Below are positions 1 to 8,978 of a DNA stretch of 64,000 nucleotides, one piece after another. Every line of letters begins with the position of its first letter. The stretch's first letter is position 1. The notes beneath the pieces are model-generated. The model ran no database searches, was not told the origin of the DNA, and saw nothing but the letters and a program-made list of their open reading frames with translations. The stretch is from Streptomyces sindenensis (lineage in GTDB: Bacteria > Actinomycetota > Actinomycetes > Streptomycetales > Streptomycetaceae). The position numbers were made by a program, and so were the translations under genes. Location: positions 62,001-126,000 of the forward strand of contig NZ_BMSG01000015.1 of assembly GCF_014649035.1 (NCBI RefSeq), in the 5' to 3' direction.

Positions 1-193
1 CCACTCCTTCATCGACCTGCTCTGGGACCGCTGGCGCAAGGCCCATCCCAAGTCCGCCTACCTGCCGGGCCGGAAACCCGCCTCGCCCGGCCCGGACCGC
101 GACTACGTCTTCGGCCTCGACGAGGCGATGCCCCCCTGGGGCGTGACCCCGAGGAAACTCCTCGACCACGGCAAGATCTACCGCTACGCCTGA
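1..193 (+). CDS. Tyrosinase, C-terminal fragment
   Basis: The 5' part lies outside the window; the frame starts at base 2 and runs 63 codons to TGA at 191-193. The fragment opens with HSFIDLLWDRW, which matches the end of the CuB site in bacterial tyrosinases (HHAYIDKLWAEW-like), and continues with the usual tail: a YLPG segment, an acidic turn, a PPWG segment and LLDH. Tyrosinases are dicopper enzymes that oxidise monophenols to quinones for melanin formation. I cannot tell from the tail alone whether this is the secreted MelC2 type or the intracellular MelD2 type. The gene converges on the chaplin gene and the two share a hairpin. Confidence 0.8.
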   Translation, partial: HSFIDLLWDRWRKAHPKSAYLPGRKPASPGPDRDYVFGLDEAMPPWGVTPRKLLDHGKIYRYA

Positions 194-204
194 GGGCGGA
201 CGGA

Positions 205-246
205 GGAACGGCCGGTCCCCTCCGCACGGAGGGGACCGGCCGTTCC
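205..246. terminator. Bidirectional hairpin between tyrosinase and chaplin genes
   Basis: A perfect 19-bp inverted repeat (205-223 and 228-246) with a 4-nt loop lies between two convergent stop codons. It has no long T tract, as is usual for Streptomyces terminators. Confidence 0.8.
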
Positions 247-260
247 GGAACCGCGGGAGA

Positions 261-542
261 TCAGCGGCCGTAGCCGTAGTCCCCGCCGTTGTCGTGGCCG
301 CCGGAGACGTTGGCGCAGGTGTTTCCGAAGGCCGGGTTCAGCAGGCCGATCACGTTGATCGTGTTGCCGCAGAGGTTCACCGGGACGTGCACGGGAACCT
401 GGACGACGTTGCCCGAACCGACCCCGGGGGAGCCGGCGGCGAGGCCCTGCGCGCCGGCGTCCGCGGACGCCATGCCGGCGCCGCCGGCGATCAGGGCGCC
501 GGTGCCGGCCATCACAGCGGCGACCTTCGTCATACGAGACAT
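261..542 (-). CDS. Short chaplin (hydrophobic aerial-hyphae surface protein)
   Basis: This 93-aa protein has a Sec signal peptide (about residues 1-28, ending ASA) and one chaplin domain of about 40 residues. The domain shows the hallmarks GSPGVGSGN, PVHVPVNLCGN and a second Cys in GNTCAN; the two Cys form a disulfide in the family. Short chaplins self-assemble into amyloid-like fibrils that coat aerial hyphae and spores. A Gly/Asp/Tyr-rich tail of about 15 residues follows the domain, longer than in the shortest chaplins. The ATG at 542 is chosen over the upstream start because AAGGAG lies 6 nt before it and a proper signal peptide follows. Confidence 0.93.
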   Translation of the reverse strand: MSRMTKVAAVMAGTGALIAGGAGMASADAGAQGLAAGSPGVGSGNVVQVPVHVPVNLCGNTINVIGLLNPAFGNTCANVSGGHDNGGDYGYGR

Positions 543-681
543 GGAGAACTCCTTGTAAAGAAGGGGGTTGTGCTGCGGACACGAGGCCCGCACCCCCTGA
601 CAACGCGAGAGACGCCGGACGGTAACGGATCTGCTCATAGGTGATATCTCCGACGCCGCCGTCCGGCGTACGCCCGGCGTG

Positions 682-1830
682 TCAGCGTCCGATCACCGGC
701 AGCCCCGACAGCCGCTCGTGCCAGTCCCGCGCCGCCGGGAACCGGGCCTTCACGGTCTCCGCCGCCCGCTCCCGCACCGCCACCTGCGACTCGCGCAGCC
801 GCAGCAGCGGCTCCAGACCCGGCCGGGCCAGCAGCAGCCGCTGATTGACCACCGGCACCGGCCCCCAGTGGTTCTTGTAGCTCTCCGCGCCGCGCAGCAG
901 GCTCAGCACCGCGCGCCCGCCGTCCGAGGCCTGCTGGGCAACCTCGCGCAGCAGCATCGTCGACACATCGACCCTCCGTTCGCGCAGCGCCGGATCCGCC
1001 CCGTACAGATAGCCACCCGTCAACCGCCCGGACTGCAACGACAGGTTGGACGCCACCACCTCGCCGTTCAGCCGGAACTCGGTCATGGCCGCCGTGCCGT
1101 CCCCCACCATCCGCCCCACCGACCGGATCAGATGGTCCGAGAACCGCGCCCGCAGATGCTCGGGGTTGACCGTCCGGCCCTCCCACTGCCGCTCGTGCAG
1201 CCGCAGCAGCGTGCCGATCGCGGCCGGCACCCCGTCCTGGGGGACCCGGTGCGTCTCGATGCCCAGGGCGTCGACCTTGCGCAGTTTGGAGCGCAGCCGC
1301 TGGCCCCGCGAGCCCGTCAGCCGGGCCACGCGGTCGTCCAGCGGCTCGGCCGGCAGTTCCATGCACGTCGAGTCCGTGAGCCGGCTCCGGGCCCCCGGCC
1401 ACCGCCCGAACAGCAACTGCGCCGAGGCGTCGGGACGGACCTCCCGCAGGTCCACCACGGTGTGCCGGGCGGCCCGGTCCAGACCGCGCCCCAGCGCCCC
1501 CACCGCGTACCCGGCCTCCTCCTGGTCCAGGAGGATGTCGAAGAAGTCGGAGACGGCCCCGCCCATGGGGACGAGCAGCGGCATCGGACGGTGCACCAGC
1601 ATCAGCGGGGCCGCCCCGATCAGCCGCCCGGCCCGCCGGACCAGGAGTACCCGAAGCCGGCCCTCCTGACCGTAGGAGATCCACCACGAGTGCAGCCAGG
1701 CGTGGCTCTGGAACGGGGTCGGGGTGGCGCAGCGGCGGTGCAGCGCATCCCATTCACCGGCCAGCGCGCCGAACTCCCGGAAGTCCCGGCACAGCGTCAC
1801 GGCCAGGCCGCCCGTCCGGTGCGCCGTCAT
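682..1830 (-). CDS. CelD/FemAB-like GNAT acyltransferase, last gene of the EPS operon
   Basis: This 382-aa soluble protein resembles the Acetyltransf_6 (CelD/BcsL) group. An N-terminal region with an aromatic WLHSWW stretch precedes a GNAT-like core, roughly residues 180-330, carrying KLRKVDALGIE, LRLHERQW and a late AESYKNHWG segment. Related proteins occur in exopolysaccharide clusters, where they are thought to acylate sugars or lipid-linked intermediates. Its ATG overlaps the TGA of the Wzz-like gene by four bases (ATGA), so it is probably translationally coupled. The substrate cannot be deduced. Confidence 0.8.
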   Translation of the reverse strand: MTAHRTGGLAVTLCRDFREFGALAGEWDALHRRCATPTPFQSHAWLHSWWISYGQEGRLRVLLVRRAGRLIGAAPLMLVHRPMPLLVPMGGAVSDFFDILLDQEEAGYAVGALGRGLDRAARHTVVDLREVRPDASAQLLFGRWPGARSRLTDSTCMELPAEPLDDRVARLTGSRGQRLRSKLRKVDALGIETHRVPQDGVPAAIGTLLRLHERQWEGRTVNPEHLRARFSDHLIRSVGRMVGDGTAAMTEFRLNGEVVASNLSLQSGRLTGGYLYGADPALRERRVDVSTMLLREVAQQASDGGRAVLSLLRGAESYKNHWGPVPVVNQRLLLARPGLEPLLRLRESQVAVRERAAETVKARFPAARDWHERLSGLPVIGR

Positions 1831-2501
1831 CGGACGAGCTCCCGGTCGTCCTGCGCGACGCCGTCCCCGGCCGCCGGACCGGGCACCTGGGCCGCGACGT
1901 TCCAGTCCTCCCGACGGGGACGCACCAGCAGGACCAGCCCGCCCAGCAGACCGCCCGCCGCCGCCCCCACGGCGGCGCCCAGCGGCACCGACGGCGAGAC
2001 CGGCTGGTCCGGCGTCATCGCATGGGTGAACTTGATCAGCTTGACCCCGGTGTCCTTGGAGACGTGTCCGCTGCTCACGATGACGGCCTCGATGACCGCG
2101 TTGGCGATATCGGCCGCCCTGTGGCGGTCCGAGGACGTCCCCGTCACCGCGATCATCGGCGAGTCGGGGGAGGTCTCCGACGTGACGTGGGACCGCAGTT
2201 CGCGCACCGGCTCGCCCGCCGCGCCCTGCGCGTACGAGAGGGTCGCGTCGCTCGTCGTCAGCCGCCCGTACGACTGGGCGTACCCCAGCGCCGCCGCGGG
2301 GTCCGTGTCCCCTTCCGCGACCGCCATCGCATAACTGGTGGCCTCGTACTGCGGGGTGGCGAGCGCGCCGTACGAGAGCCCGGAGGCGGTCCCGATCAGC
2401 ACGCTGACGGGCAGCGGCCACCAGTGCGGCAGCCGGGCGAGGGCGGTGCGCAGCCGACGGACGACGACGCGTCGCCGCTGCTGCTCGGGTGAGTCGGTCA
2501 T
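1827..2501 (-). CDS. Wzz-type polysaccharide co-polymerase
   Basis: The 224-aa protein has the polysaccharide co-polymerase layout: a short basic N-terminus, one membrane segment near residues 28-48, an extracytoplasmic region with a helix-rich centre, and a second membrane segment near residues 165-190 followed by a charged tail. Such proteins set chain length and help export of polymers made by Wzx/Wzy pathways. No Walker-type tyrosine kinase domain follows, unlike actinobacterial capsule proteins with a fused kinase. ATGA overlaps occur at both ends, placing it inside the coupled operon. Confidence 0.78.
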   Translation of the reverse strand: MTDSPEQQRRRVVVRRLRTALARLPHWWPLPVSVLIGTASGLSYGALATPQYEATSYAMAVAEGDTDPAAALGYAQSYGRLTTSDATLSYAQGAAGEPVRELRSHVTSETSPDSPMIAVTGTSSDRHRAADIANAVIEAVIVSSGHVSKDTGVKLIKFTHAMTPDQPVSPSVPLGAAVGAAAGGLLGGLVLLVRPRREDWNVAAQVPGPAAGDGVAQDDRELVR

Positions 2502-3634
2502 GAATGGGCTCTCCGGTTCGGTGGGGCGGTGTCGAGGGCGTACGCGTACACGTCCATCAGGCGCTCGCTGCTGCGCCGGATGTCGTAGTGGCCGACGGCC
2601 CGGGGCGGCGGGCGGCGGTCCGGGCGGGCCTGTATCCGCTGCCGCAGCCGGTCCGTCAGCTCCTCGGGGCTCCCGGCGATCCGGGTCGCCCCCGGGGCGT
2701 GGGCGGCGGGCAGGTCGTCGATGGCGGGGCAGGCGTCGTGGAGCACCGGGAGTCCGGCGGCGAGCGCCTCCACGGCGGCCAGTCCGAAGGACTCCTCGCG
2801 GGACGTGGAGACGAAGACGTCCAGGGCACTCAGCAGCGCCGGAACACCCGGGACCGGCCCTTCCCCGTCCTCGTCGCACTCCCCGAGGAACCGGATCCGG
2901 TCCACGGCCCCCAGGCGCAGGGCCAGCGCCCGCAGCGCCCCGGCCTCCGGCCCGTCCCCGGCCAGCAGCAACCGGGCCTCCGGCAGGGCGGCGACCGCGC
3001 GGATCAGCACGTCGAACCGCTTGCCCGGCACCAGCCGGCCGACCCCGCCGACCACGAACGCCTCCTCGGGGATGCCCAGGGCAGCCCGCACGGATGCTCG
3101 CCGCTCCCCGTCGAAGCGGAACCGGTCCGCGTCGATGCCGTTGGGCACCAGCCGGATCCGGTCGGCGGGCACCCCCCAGTCCCGCAGCCGCCCGGCCACC
3201 GTGGACGAGACGGCGACGGTCGCCGCGCCGAGCCGTTCGGTGGAGAGGTAGAGGGCGCGGATGGACCGGGTGAGCGGCCGGCCCTCGATCTCGGCCCGCC
3301 CCAGGGAGTGCTCGGTCGCCACGGTGGCCCGCGTCCCGGCCAGGCGCGCCGCGATCCTCCCGTACACACAGGCCCGGTAGAGGTGCGTGTGGACCAGGTC
3401 GTAGCGGCCGTCCCGGATCAGCCGGGCGAGCCGCCCCACGGCCGACAGGTCCCGGTTGCCGCGCATTCCCAGGTGAGTCACCCGGATCCCGTCGGACCGC
3501 AGCTCCTCGGCCACCGCCCCCGGGTTGGTGAGCGTCACCACATCGCACTCCACCGGCAGATGGCGCAGCAGCAGCCGCAACTGCCGCTCGGCGCCGCCGA
3601 CCCCGAGGCCGGTGATGACGTGCAGCGCCCTCAC
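2498..3634 (-). CDS. GT4-family glycosyltransferase
   Basis: This 378-aa protein has a GT-B fold signature. The N-terminal Rossmann half begins with HVITGLGVGGAER, the usual acceptor-side GGAE loop. The C-terminal half carries VGRLVPGKR and the E-x7-E type donor site within SREESFGLAAVEALAAG. The family transfers a sugar from a nucleotide-sugar to a growing lipid-linked glycan on the cytoplasmic side. The start is a GTG at 3634 whose GTGA overlaps the deacetylase stop; an in-frame upstream extension is rejected because it would run through the deacetylase gene. The donor sugar is unknown. Confidence 0.9.
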   Translation of the reverse strand: MRALHVITGLGVGGAERQLRLLLRHLPVECDVVTLTNPGAVAEELRSDGIRVTHLGMRGNRDLSAVGRLARLIRDGRYDLVHTHLYRACVYGRIAARLAGTRATVATEHSLGRAEIEGRPLTRSIRALYLSTERLGAATVAVSSTVAGRLRDWGVPADRIRLVPNGIDADRFRFDGERRASVRAALGIPEEAFVVGGVGRLVPGKRFDVLIRAVAALPEARLLLAGDGPEAGALRALALRLGAVDRIRFLGECDEDGEGPVPGVPALLSALDVFVSTSREESFGLAAVEALAAGLPVLHDACPAIDDLPAAHAPGATRIAGSPEELTDRLRQRIQARPDRRPPPRAVGHYDIRRSSERLMDVYAYALDTAPPNRRAHS

Positions 3635-4443
3635 CGCGGACCCCCCGCCCGCACCGGCACGGCGCTCCGGGAACCCGCACCCGGCCCGGCCACCTGCCGC
3701 AGCCCGTGCCGCAGGTCCTTCGCCCACAGCCGCACCCCCCGGTCCGCCTGGCTGATGTGGGTACGGGGCAGGGCGAACCGGCTGAGCAGGGGACCGGGCG
3801 TCAGCGCGCACGCGTAGCCGTAACCCGCCTGGCGCGCGGCCCGGGTGACCCGGCGGTCGAGAAAGCCGTACGGGTAGCAGAAGCCCTCCGGGAGCGAGCC
3901 GGTGAGATCACGGATCAACTCCCGGCTGCCGGCGGTCTCGCGGCGCAGCTCCTCGTCCGGCAGCGCCGTCAGGTCCTGGTGGTACAGCCCGTGCGAGCCG
4001 ACCTCCATGCCCTCGGCGGCGACCCGACGGATGTCGTCGTGGCTGAGGAGCGGCTTGCGCGGGCCCAGCGGGTCCCACTCGTTGACCCCGCCCGGCCGGC
4101 CCGGCAGCACGAACACCGTCGCCCGGCAGCCGTGCTTGCGCAGCACCGGCAGCGCCTCGTCGAGGAAGTCCGCGTACCCGTCGTCGAAGGTCAGCCCCAC
4201 CAGCCCGCGCCGCCCCGATGCCCCCGCGCGCAGCAGCTCCGACACGCCCACCCCCGTCAGCCGCCGGCTGCGCAGCCAGGACAACTGCTCGTCGAGGCGT
4301 TCGGGGGAGACCGTGATGCCGTACGGGTCGTCGCTCGGGTCCGTCACCGAGTGGTACGTGAGGATCCACGGCTGACGGCGGGTGTGCGGGCGGAGCCGGG
4401 ACGAGGGAGCGTCGGCGCAATGTGCCGAGGATTCAGCGGCCAT
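3631..4443 (-). CDS. NodB-type polysaccharide deacetylase
   Basis: The 270-aa protein shows the NodB homology motifs in order: TFDDGY near residues 85-90 (catalytic Asp pair), SHGLYH near 150-155 (two metal-binding His) and CYPYG near 189-193. These metal-dependent hydrolases remove N- or O-acetyl groups from polysaccharides. No signal peptide is visible, so a cytoplasmic or membrane-side role on lipid-linked intermediates is possible. The ATG at 4443 follows GGAGG by 7 nt; a TTG three bases upstream is less likely. It overlaps the flippase gene by 11 bp. Confidence 0.88.
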   Translation of the reverse strand: MAAESSAHCADAPSSRLRPHTRRQPWILTYHSVTDPSDDPYGITVSPERLDEQLSWLRSRRLTGVGVSELLRAGASGRRGLVGLTFDDGYADFLDEALPVLRKHGCRATVFVLPGRPGGVNEWDPLGPRKPLLSHDDIRRVAAEGMEVGSHGLYHQDLTALPDEELRRETAGSRELIRDLTGSLPEGFCYPYGFLDRRVTRAARQAGYGYACALTPGPLLSRFALPRTHISQADRGVRLWAKDLRHGLRQVAGPGAGSRSAVPVRAGGPR

Positions 4444-6145
4444 CAAGGAACCTCCGTCGGGTGAGTGCCAGCAGGGAGACGACCTCGGGCGAGCGCAGGG
4501 CGAGGCCGGTCAGGAAGAACACGGCGGGGACGAGAAGACACCCGGCGGCCAGGCTCAGCACCGAATCGGCGACGAGCGGGGCGCACGCCCAGCCCGCCGC
4601 GCCCGCCGCCAGCGACGCCCCGGCGAGCCGGCCCAGCGAGAGCGCCACGTCCCGGGCCCTGATCGGCACCACCCGGGTGCCGAGGCCCATCAGGAGCAGC
4701 AGGGCCGTGGAGCTGATGCCGATCGCGTTGGCGGTCGCGATGCCGTCCACGCCGAAGCGGTACGTCAGCGCGTAACCGGCCCCCATCGTGACCAGCAGCC
4801 CGGTCCCCATCGCGAACGCCGGGAACCAGGTGGGCCGCCCGGACGAGAAGAACGGCCGGCTCAGCGCGCCGACCAGACAGTGCCCCAGCAGCCCCAGCGC
4901 GTAGACCCGCATGACCTGGGCGGTCGACGCGGTGTCGGCGGCGTCGAACGCGCCGCGCTGGAAGAGCACTTCGACGATCTGGGGCGCGTATCCGAGGACG
5001 ACCGCCGTGCCGAGCAGCACCACCAGCCCGGCCAGACCGAGGTCCCGCTCGACCCGCCGCCGGGCCTTCTCGTGCTCCCCGGCGGCCATGGCCTGCGCGA
5101 CGACCGGGAAGGTCACCGTGCAGATCATCAGCGACAGCACCATCGGCATCTGCGCGACCTTCTGCGCGTAGTTCAGATGCGAGATCGCCCCGGCGGGCAG
5201 GGTGGAGGCCAGGAACCGCTCCACCAGCACCTGGGACTGACGGCTCACCACGAACACGACCACCGGGGCCAGCACCGCGAACCCCAGCAGCGGAGCACTC
5301 CGCGCCGCCCGCCGTCCCGGCCGCCGGAACCGGGGCAGGCGCGGCCGGGTGAGCGGTACCAGCCGCAGGAACACGGGGAGCTGGGTGAGGATCATCAGCG
5401 CGCTGCCCACCGCGACCCCCGCCGCCGCCGCCCGTACCCCCCACGCCGCGTGCAGGGCCAGCGTCATCCCGATGATGCCGAGGTTGTACGCGACATAGAC
5501 CCCGGCGGGCGGCAGGAAGCTGCCGTGCGCGCGCAGCGCGGCGCTGAAGTAGCCGGTGATTCCGAAGGTGAGGACGGTGACCGCGGTCAGCCGGGTGCAG
5601 TCCACCGCGAGACGGGGATCGGCGAGCCCCGGCGCGAGGATGCCCACCACCCACGGCGCCCCGGCGACGAGCAGCGCCGCGCCCCCGGAGAGCAGGAGGA
5701 ACAGCCGGGGGAGCGTGGCCGCCACCAGATCGCGTACGGGGTCGGCGCCCTCCTCCGTCCGGCCCGAGGCACGACGGGTGAGGGCGAGGCTGAACGCCGG
5801 GACGAGAAGCAGCGCCATCCCGTCCTCGATCAGCAGCGTCGCCGCCATCTCGGGCACGGTCCAGGCGATCAGGAACGCGTCGCTGGCGTCGCTGGCCCCG
5901 AAGTACCGGGCGATGGCCTGGTCCCGCACCAGACCGAGGACGGCCGCCAGCACGGTCAGCACCGCCGTGCCCGCCGCCGCCCGGGCCAGGAAGGCCCCGA
6001 GCCGGGGCGCCTCGCCGCTCGCCGCCCCGGGTGAGCCGGGCCCTTCCGGACCCGCCCCCGGTGCGGGGAGCAGCGGCGAGCGCGGGCCCCCTGCCGCGTC
6101 CGCCGGGCGCGCCCCGGCCTCCGTGCCCGTACCGGACTCGCTCAT
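4433..6145 (-). CDS. MurJ/MATE-like lipid-linked glycan flippase
   Basis: The 570-aa polytopic protein has about 14 hydrophobic segments and the MurJ (MviN) signature regions: LVRDQAIARYFGAS at the first helix boundary, an IAWTVPE segment, and GPLSRPFF-like ALSRPFFSSGRPTW later. A Pro/Gly/Ala-rich cytoplasmic N-terminus of about 45 residues precedes the first helix. MurJ flips lipid II; paralogues inside polysaccharide operons probably flip the undecaprenyl-linked repeat unit in place of a Wzx protein. Its ATGA overlaps the ligase gene stop. The essential chromosomal murJ is normally elsewhere, so I take this as a dedicated exporter. Confidence 0.85.
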   Translation of the reverse strand: MSESGTGTEAGARPADAAGGPRSPLLPAPGAGPEGPGSPGAASGEAPRLGAFLARAAAGTAVLTVLAAVLGLVRDQAIARYFGASDASDAFLIAWTVPEMAATLLIEDGMALLLVPAFSLALTRRASGRTEEGADPVRDLVAATLPRLFLLLSGGAALLVAGAPWVVGILAPGLADPRLAVDCTRLTAVTVLTFGITGYFSAALRAHGSFLPPAGVYVAYNLGIIGMTLALHAAWGVRAAAAGVAVGSALMILTQLPVFLRLVPLTRPRLPRFRRPGRRAARSAPLLGFAVLAPVVVFVVSRQSQVLVERFLASTLPAGAISHLNYAQKVAQMPMVLSLMICTVTFPVVAQAMAAGEHEKARRRVERDLGLAGLVVLLGTAVVLGYAPQIVEVLFQRGAFDAADTASTAQVMRVYALGLLGHCLVGALSRPFFSSGRPTWFPAFAMGTGLLVTMGAGYALTYRFGVDGIATANAIGISSTALLLLMGLGTRVVPIRARDVALSLGRLAGASLAAGAAGWACAPLVADSVLSLAAGCLLVPAVFFLTGLALRSPEVVSLLALTRRRFLDGR

Positions 6146-7500
6146 GCGGCGCTCACCCGGTCCGGCTCGGCCAGCGCCCACCAGGCGGCCAGCCCCAGCA
6201 CGACACCGCTGAGCACCGTGGTGGGCCCGCCGATGTCCGCGTACAGGAAGTTGACGCTCTGCCAGGTCATCAGGGCGACCGCCACCAGACCGCAGTCCCG
6301 TGCCGCGTGCGGGCGCGAACGGGCGAGCCACAGCCGGCGGAACGCGCCGACCAGGATCGCCGCCCAGCTCCCGACGAGTGCGGTCAGCCCGATGAGCCCC
6401 TGCTCGCCGAGGACGAGGAGATACATGTTGTGCGGGGAGAGGAGGGCCTGGCGGCGGAACTCCTGGCCCGCCCCGGCGGTGTCGCTGCCCGACGAGAGCC
6501 CGATCGAGGCGTGCCCGTCGCGGTGGTCGGGAAAGCCCTTGAGACCGACCCCCGCGACCGGCTGCTCGCGCCACATCGCGCCCGTCGCACTCCACATCGC
6601 GTAGCGGTCGCTGACCGACCGGTCCGGGGTGCTGGTCACCCGGGTCACGCTCGCGGCCCGGTCCGCGATCATCTCGGAGCCGATGCCGAACCCGCCGACC
6701 AGTACCACGGCCGCCGCGCCGAGGACGGCCAGCGAGGTCAGCGCCTGCCGCCGCCCGCTCAGCGCCAGGGCGACGAGCACCGCGGCGGCCGTGGCGATCC
6801 ACACGCCCCGGCTGAACGACAGCGTCAGCGGCACGATCAGCGCGACGGCGAGCACGGCGGCGGACGGTCGCAGCCAGGCCGGGGCGCTCCCGGGCGTGCG
6901 CAGGGCGCAGGCCGCCGCGGCGAGCAGTCCGTAGGCGACGACGGTCGCCATGCCCATGATGTCGCTGGGTCCGAAGGTGCCGACCGCCCGGATGTCCTCG
7001 CCCAGGTATGAGGCGCCGGTCCCGGTGACGTACTGATGGACGCCCGTGACGCCCTGGACGACCGCCAGGAGGACCAGCGAACCGGCGACGACCCGGAAGC
7101 CGAACGCGTCCCTGAGCAGCAGGAACACCGCCGTCGGCACCAGGACGAAGACCTGGAGGTAGCGCCCGAGCCCGGGCAGCGCGGCTGCCGGGTCCGCCGC
7201 CGTCACCGTGGCCACCGCGAAGCCCACCGCGGGCAGCCCCAGGACGAGCGCGGCGCGGGCGCTCAGCGGCCGCTGCCGGAGATACAGCAGCCGCCCCACA
7301 CACACCAGCACCGCGATCGCCGAGGCCACATCGGCCGGGCCGCCCCCGCCGGACGTCCCGTACGGGAGGGCGGGCAGCAGAACGGTCGCGACCAGCGGCA
7401 GCAGCGGCCAACGGCCACGCCAGGCGGACCGGGGGGAGCGGGCGGCGGCGCGCGGCCCGGCCGCCGGTGACGGCACGGGCGGGGTCAGGACGGCGCTCAT
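6142..7500 (-). CDS. O-antigen ligase/polymerase-like membrane protein (Wzy_C)
   Basis: The 452-aa protein has about 12 hydrophobic segments with a large loop in the second half. The loop carries ARG-SER motifs, a GVGLKGFPDHR segment and an SPHNMYLLVLGEQG stretch, typical of the Wzy_C/WaaL superfamily (PHN-x3-L and GxxG-type patterns). These proteins polymerise or ligate lipid-linked glycans on the outer face of the membrane. It lies two bases after the sugar-transferase stop. Whether it acts as polymerase or ligase cannot be decided by eye; in a Gram-positive host a polymerase role is more likely. Confidence 0.82.
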   Translation of the reverse strand: MSAVLTPPVPSPAAGPRAAARSPRSAWRGRWPLLPLVATVLLPALPYGTSGGGGPADVASAIAVLVCVGRLLYLRQRPLSARAALVLGLPAVGFAVATVTAADPAAALPGLGRYLQVFVLVPTAVFLLLRDAFGFRVVAGSLVLLAVVQGVTGVHQYVTGTGASYLGEDIRAVGTFGPSDIMGMATVVAYGLLAAAACALRTPGSAPAWLRPSAAVLAVALIVPLTLSFSRGVWIATAAAVLVALALSGRRQALTSLAVLGAAAVVLVGGFGIGSEMIADRAASVTRVTSTPDRSVSDRYAMWSATGAMWREQPVAGVGLKGFPDHRDGHASIGLSSGSDTAGAGQEFRRQALLSPHNMYLLVLGEQGLIGLTALVGSWAAILVGAFRRLWLARSRPHAARDCGLVAVALMTWQSVNFLYADIGGPTTVLSGVVLGLAAWWALAEPDRVSAA

Positions 7501-7502
7501 GA

Positions 7503-8978
7503 TCAGCTGCCTCCGAGCCGGAACAGGGAACCCGCCGTCCGCGCCAGTACGCACGCGTCCTGCCAGAGCGACCAGGTCTCGATGTAGTGGTTGTCGAAGC
7601 GGGCCCGCTCCTCGATCGAGGTGTCGCCGCGCAACCCGTTCACCTGGGCCAGACCCGTGATGCCCACGGGCATCCGGTGGCGGGCCTGGTAGCCGGGGTG
7701 GGAGCGGCTGAACTGCGCCACGAAGAAGGGCCGTTCGGGACGGGGGCCGACCATGCTCATGTCGCCGCGCAGTACGTTCCACAGCTGCGGCAACTCGTCC
7801 AGGGACGTCCGGCGCAGCATGCGGCCGACCCGGCTGAGCCGCCCGTCGGACGCGACGTTCCAGCGGGTGGCCGACTCCTGGACGTCGGCGGGGCGCAGCG
7901 TGCGGAACTTCAGCAGGACGAAGGGGCGTCCGTGCCGGCCGACGCGCTCCTGCCGGAAGATCACGCCCGGCCCGTCGGAGAGCCGCACGGCGAGTGCGCA
8001 GGCCGCCATCACCGGGGCCGCCACCACCAGTCCGACCGCGGCCAGGACGGCGTCCACCGCCCGCTTCACGCCGTGGCCGAGGGGACGGTCCGTGCCATCA
8101 CGCAGCGGCTGGGCCGTGAATCCCCACAGATGGTCGGGCCGGCCGCCCGCCGGGGGCGCCGCGACGGTGCCGGGCCCGGTGATCAGCCACATCCGGCAAC
8201 CGTGCCCGGCGAGGAGGGTGAAGAGGGCGGCGCCGTCCGGGGTCGCCTCGGGCGGGGCCGTGAACACCGCGTGCCGCACACTGTTCTGCACCACCGCCCG
8301 CCCCACCTCCTGGTGCGAGGTCAGGACCGGCAGCGGCACGGCGTCGGCCCCTGCCACCCGCTGCTCGTCCCCGGCCGCGGCGACCAGACCGACCGGCCGC
8401 AGCCCGTAGGCGGGGTGGTCGTGCAGCGCGGCCGTCACCTGACGGGCCGGGGCCCCCTGGCCCACGACGAGCGTGGACTGCGGGCTGCGCACGGCGGTCC
8501 GCCGCCGCACCCGGTACACCGCCGCGCGCCCGACGCAGGTCAGCGCGGTCTGGGTACCGGCCCCGTACGCCAGCACCGCCCATCCGAACCCCTGCTGCGG
8601 GGCCCAGACGTCCAGCACCTCCATGGTCACGTACCACGGGAGGAGGGTGAGACCGAGGAGCGCGGGCAGATCGGAGAGGACCGAGGGGGACAACCGCATC
8701 CGGTACAGGCCGCGCCGGGCGAAGAGCAGCACCTGCGCCACCACCTGGACGGCCATCAGCAGCCAGGGCCACGCGACCGGGACCACCAGGGCGAACGTCA
8801 CCGCCGGAGCCAGGGCGTCCACGCACAGCAGCGGGGCGGGGCGGCCGTACCGGACGGCCCGGCGCCGGCCCGGCCGTGCCTGCGCACCGCCGCCGCCTCT
8901 TCGCGGCGGATGAACCGTGTGAGCCTGCACGGCTGTCGCCTGGCCGGATCCGGGAACCGGTGCACTCTCCATCGTCAT
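7503..8978 (-). CDS. Priming undecaprenyl-phosphate sugar-1-phosphate transferase
   Basis: The 491-aa protein has the polyisoprenyl-phosphate hexose-1-phosphate transferase (WcaJ/CpsE-like) layout: four hydrophobic segments, a Rossmann-like CoA_binding_3 region, a fifth helix near residues 310-335, and a C-terminal catalytic domain. The catalytic domain shows FRQERVGRHGRPF, LKFRTL, the DELPQLWNVLRGDMS region and SMVGPRP. It puts the first sugar phosphate on undecaprenyl phosphate and so starts repeat-unit synthesis. The start at 8978 (ATGACGATG) overlaps the upstream glycosyltransferase stop as ATGA. The N-terminus is Gly/Arg-rich. Confidence 0.92.
   Translation of the reverse strand: MTMESAPVPGSGQATAVQAHTVHPPRRGGGGAQARPGRRRAVRYGRPAPLLCVDALAPAVTFALVVPVAWPWLLMAVQVVAQVLLFARRGLYRMRLSPSVLSDLPALLGLTLLPWYVTMEVLDVWAPQQGFGWAVLAYGAGTQTALTCVGRAAVYRVRRRTAVRSPQSTLVVGQGAPARQVTAALHDHPAYGLRPVGLVAAAGDEQRVAGADAVPLPVLTSHQEVGRAVVQNSVRHAVFTAPPEATPDGAALFTLLAGHGCRMWLITGPGTVAAPPAGGRPDHLWGFTAQPLRDGTDRPLGHGVKRAVDAVLAAVGLVVAAPVMAACALAVRLSDGPGVIFRQERVGRHGRPFVLLKFRTLRPADVQESATRWNVASDGRLSRVGRMLRRTSLDELPQLWNVLRGDMSMVGPRPERPFFVAQFSRSHPGYQARHRMPVGITGLAQVNGLRGDTSIEERARFDNHYIETWSLWQDACVLARTAGSLFRLGGS

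Noticed and set aside
6146..7411. Upstream extension of the flippase frame
   Set aside because: Runs antiparallel in frame terms through the ligase gene on the same strand; the ATGA overlap and start of the hydrophobic protein place the start at 6145.
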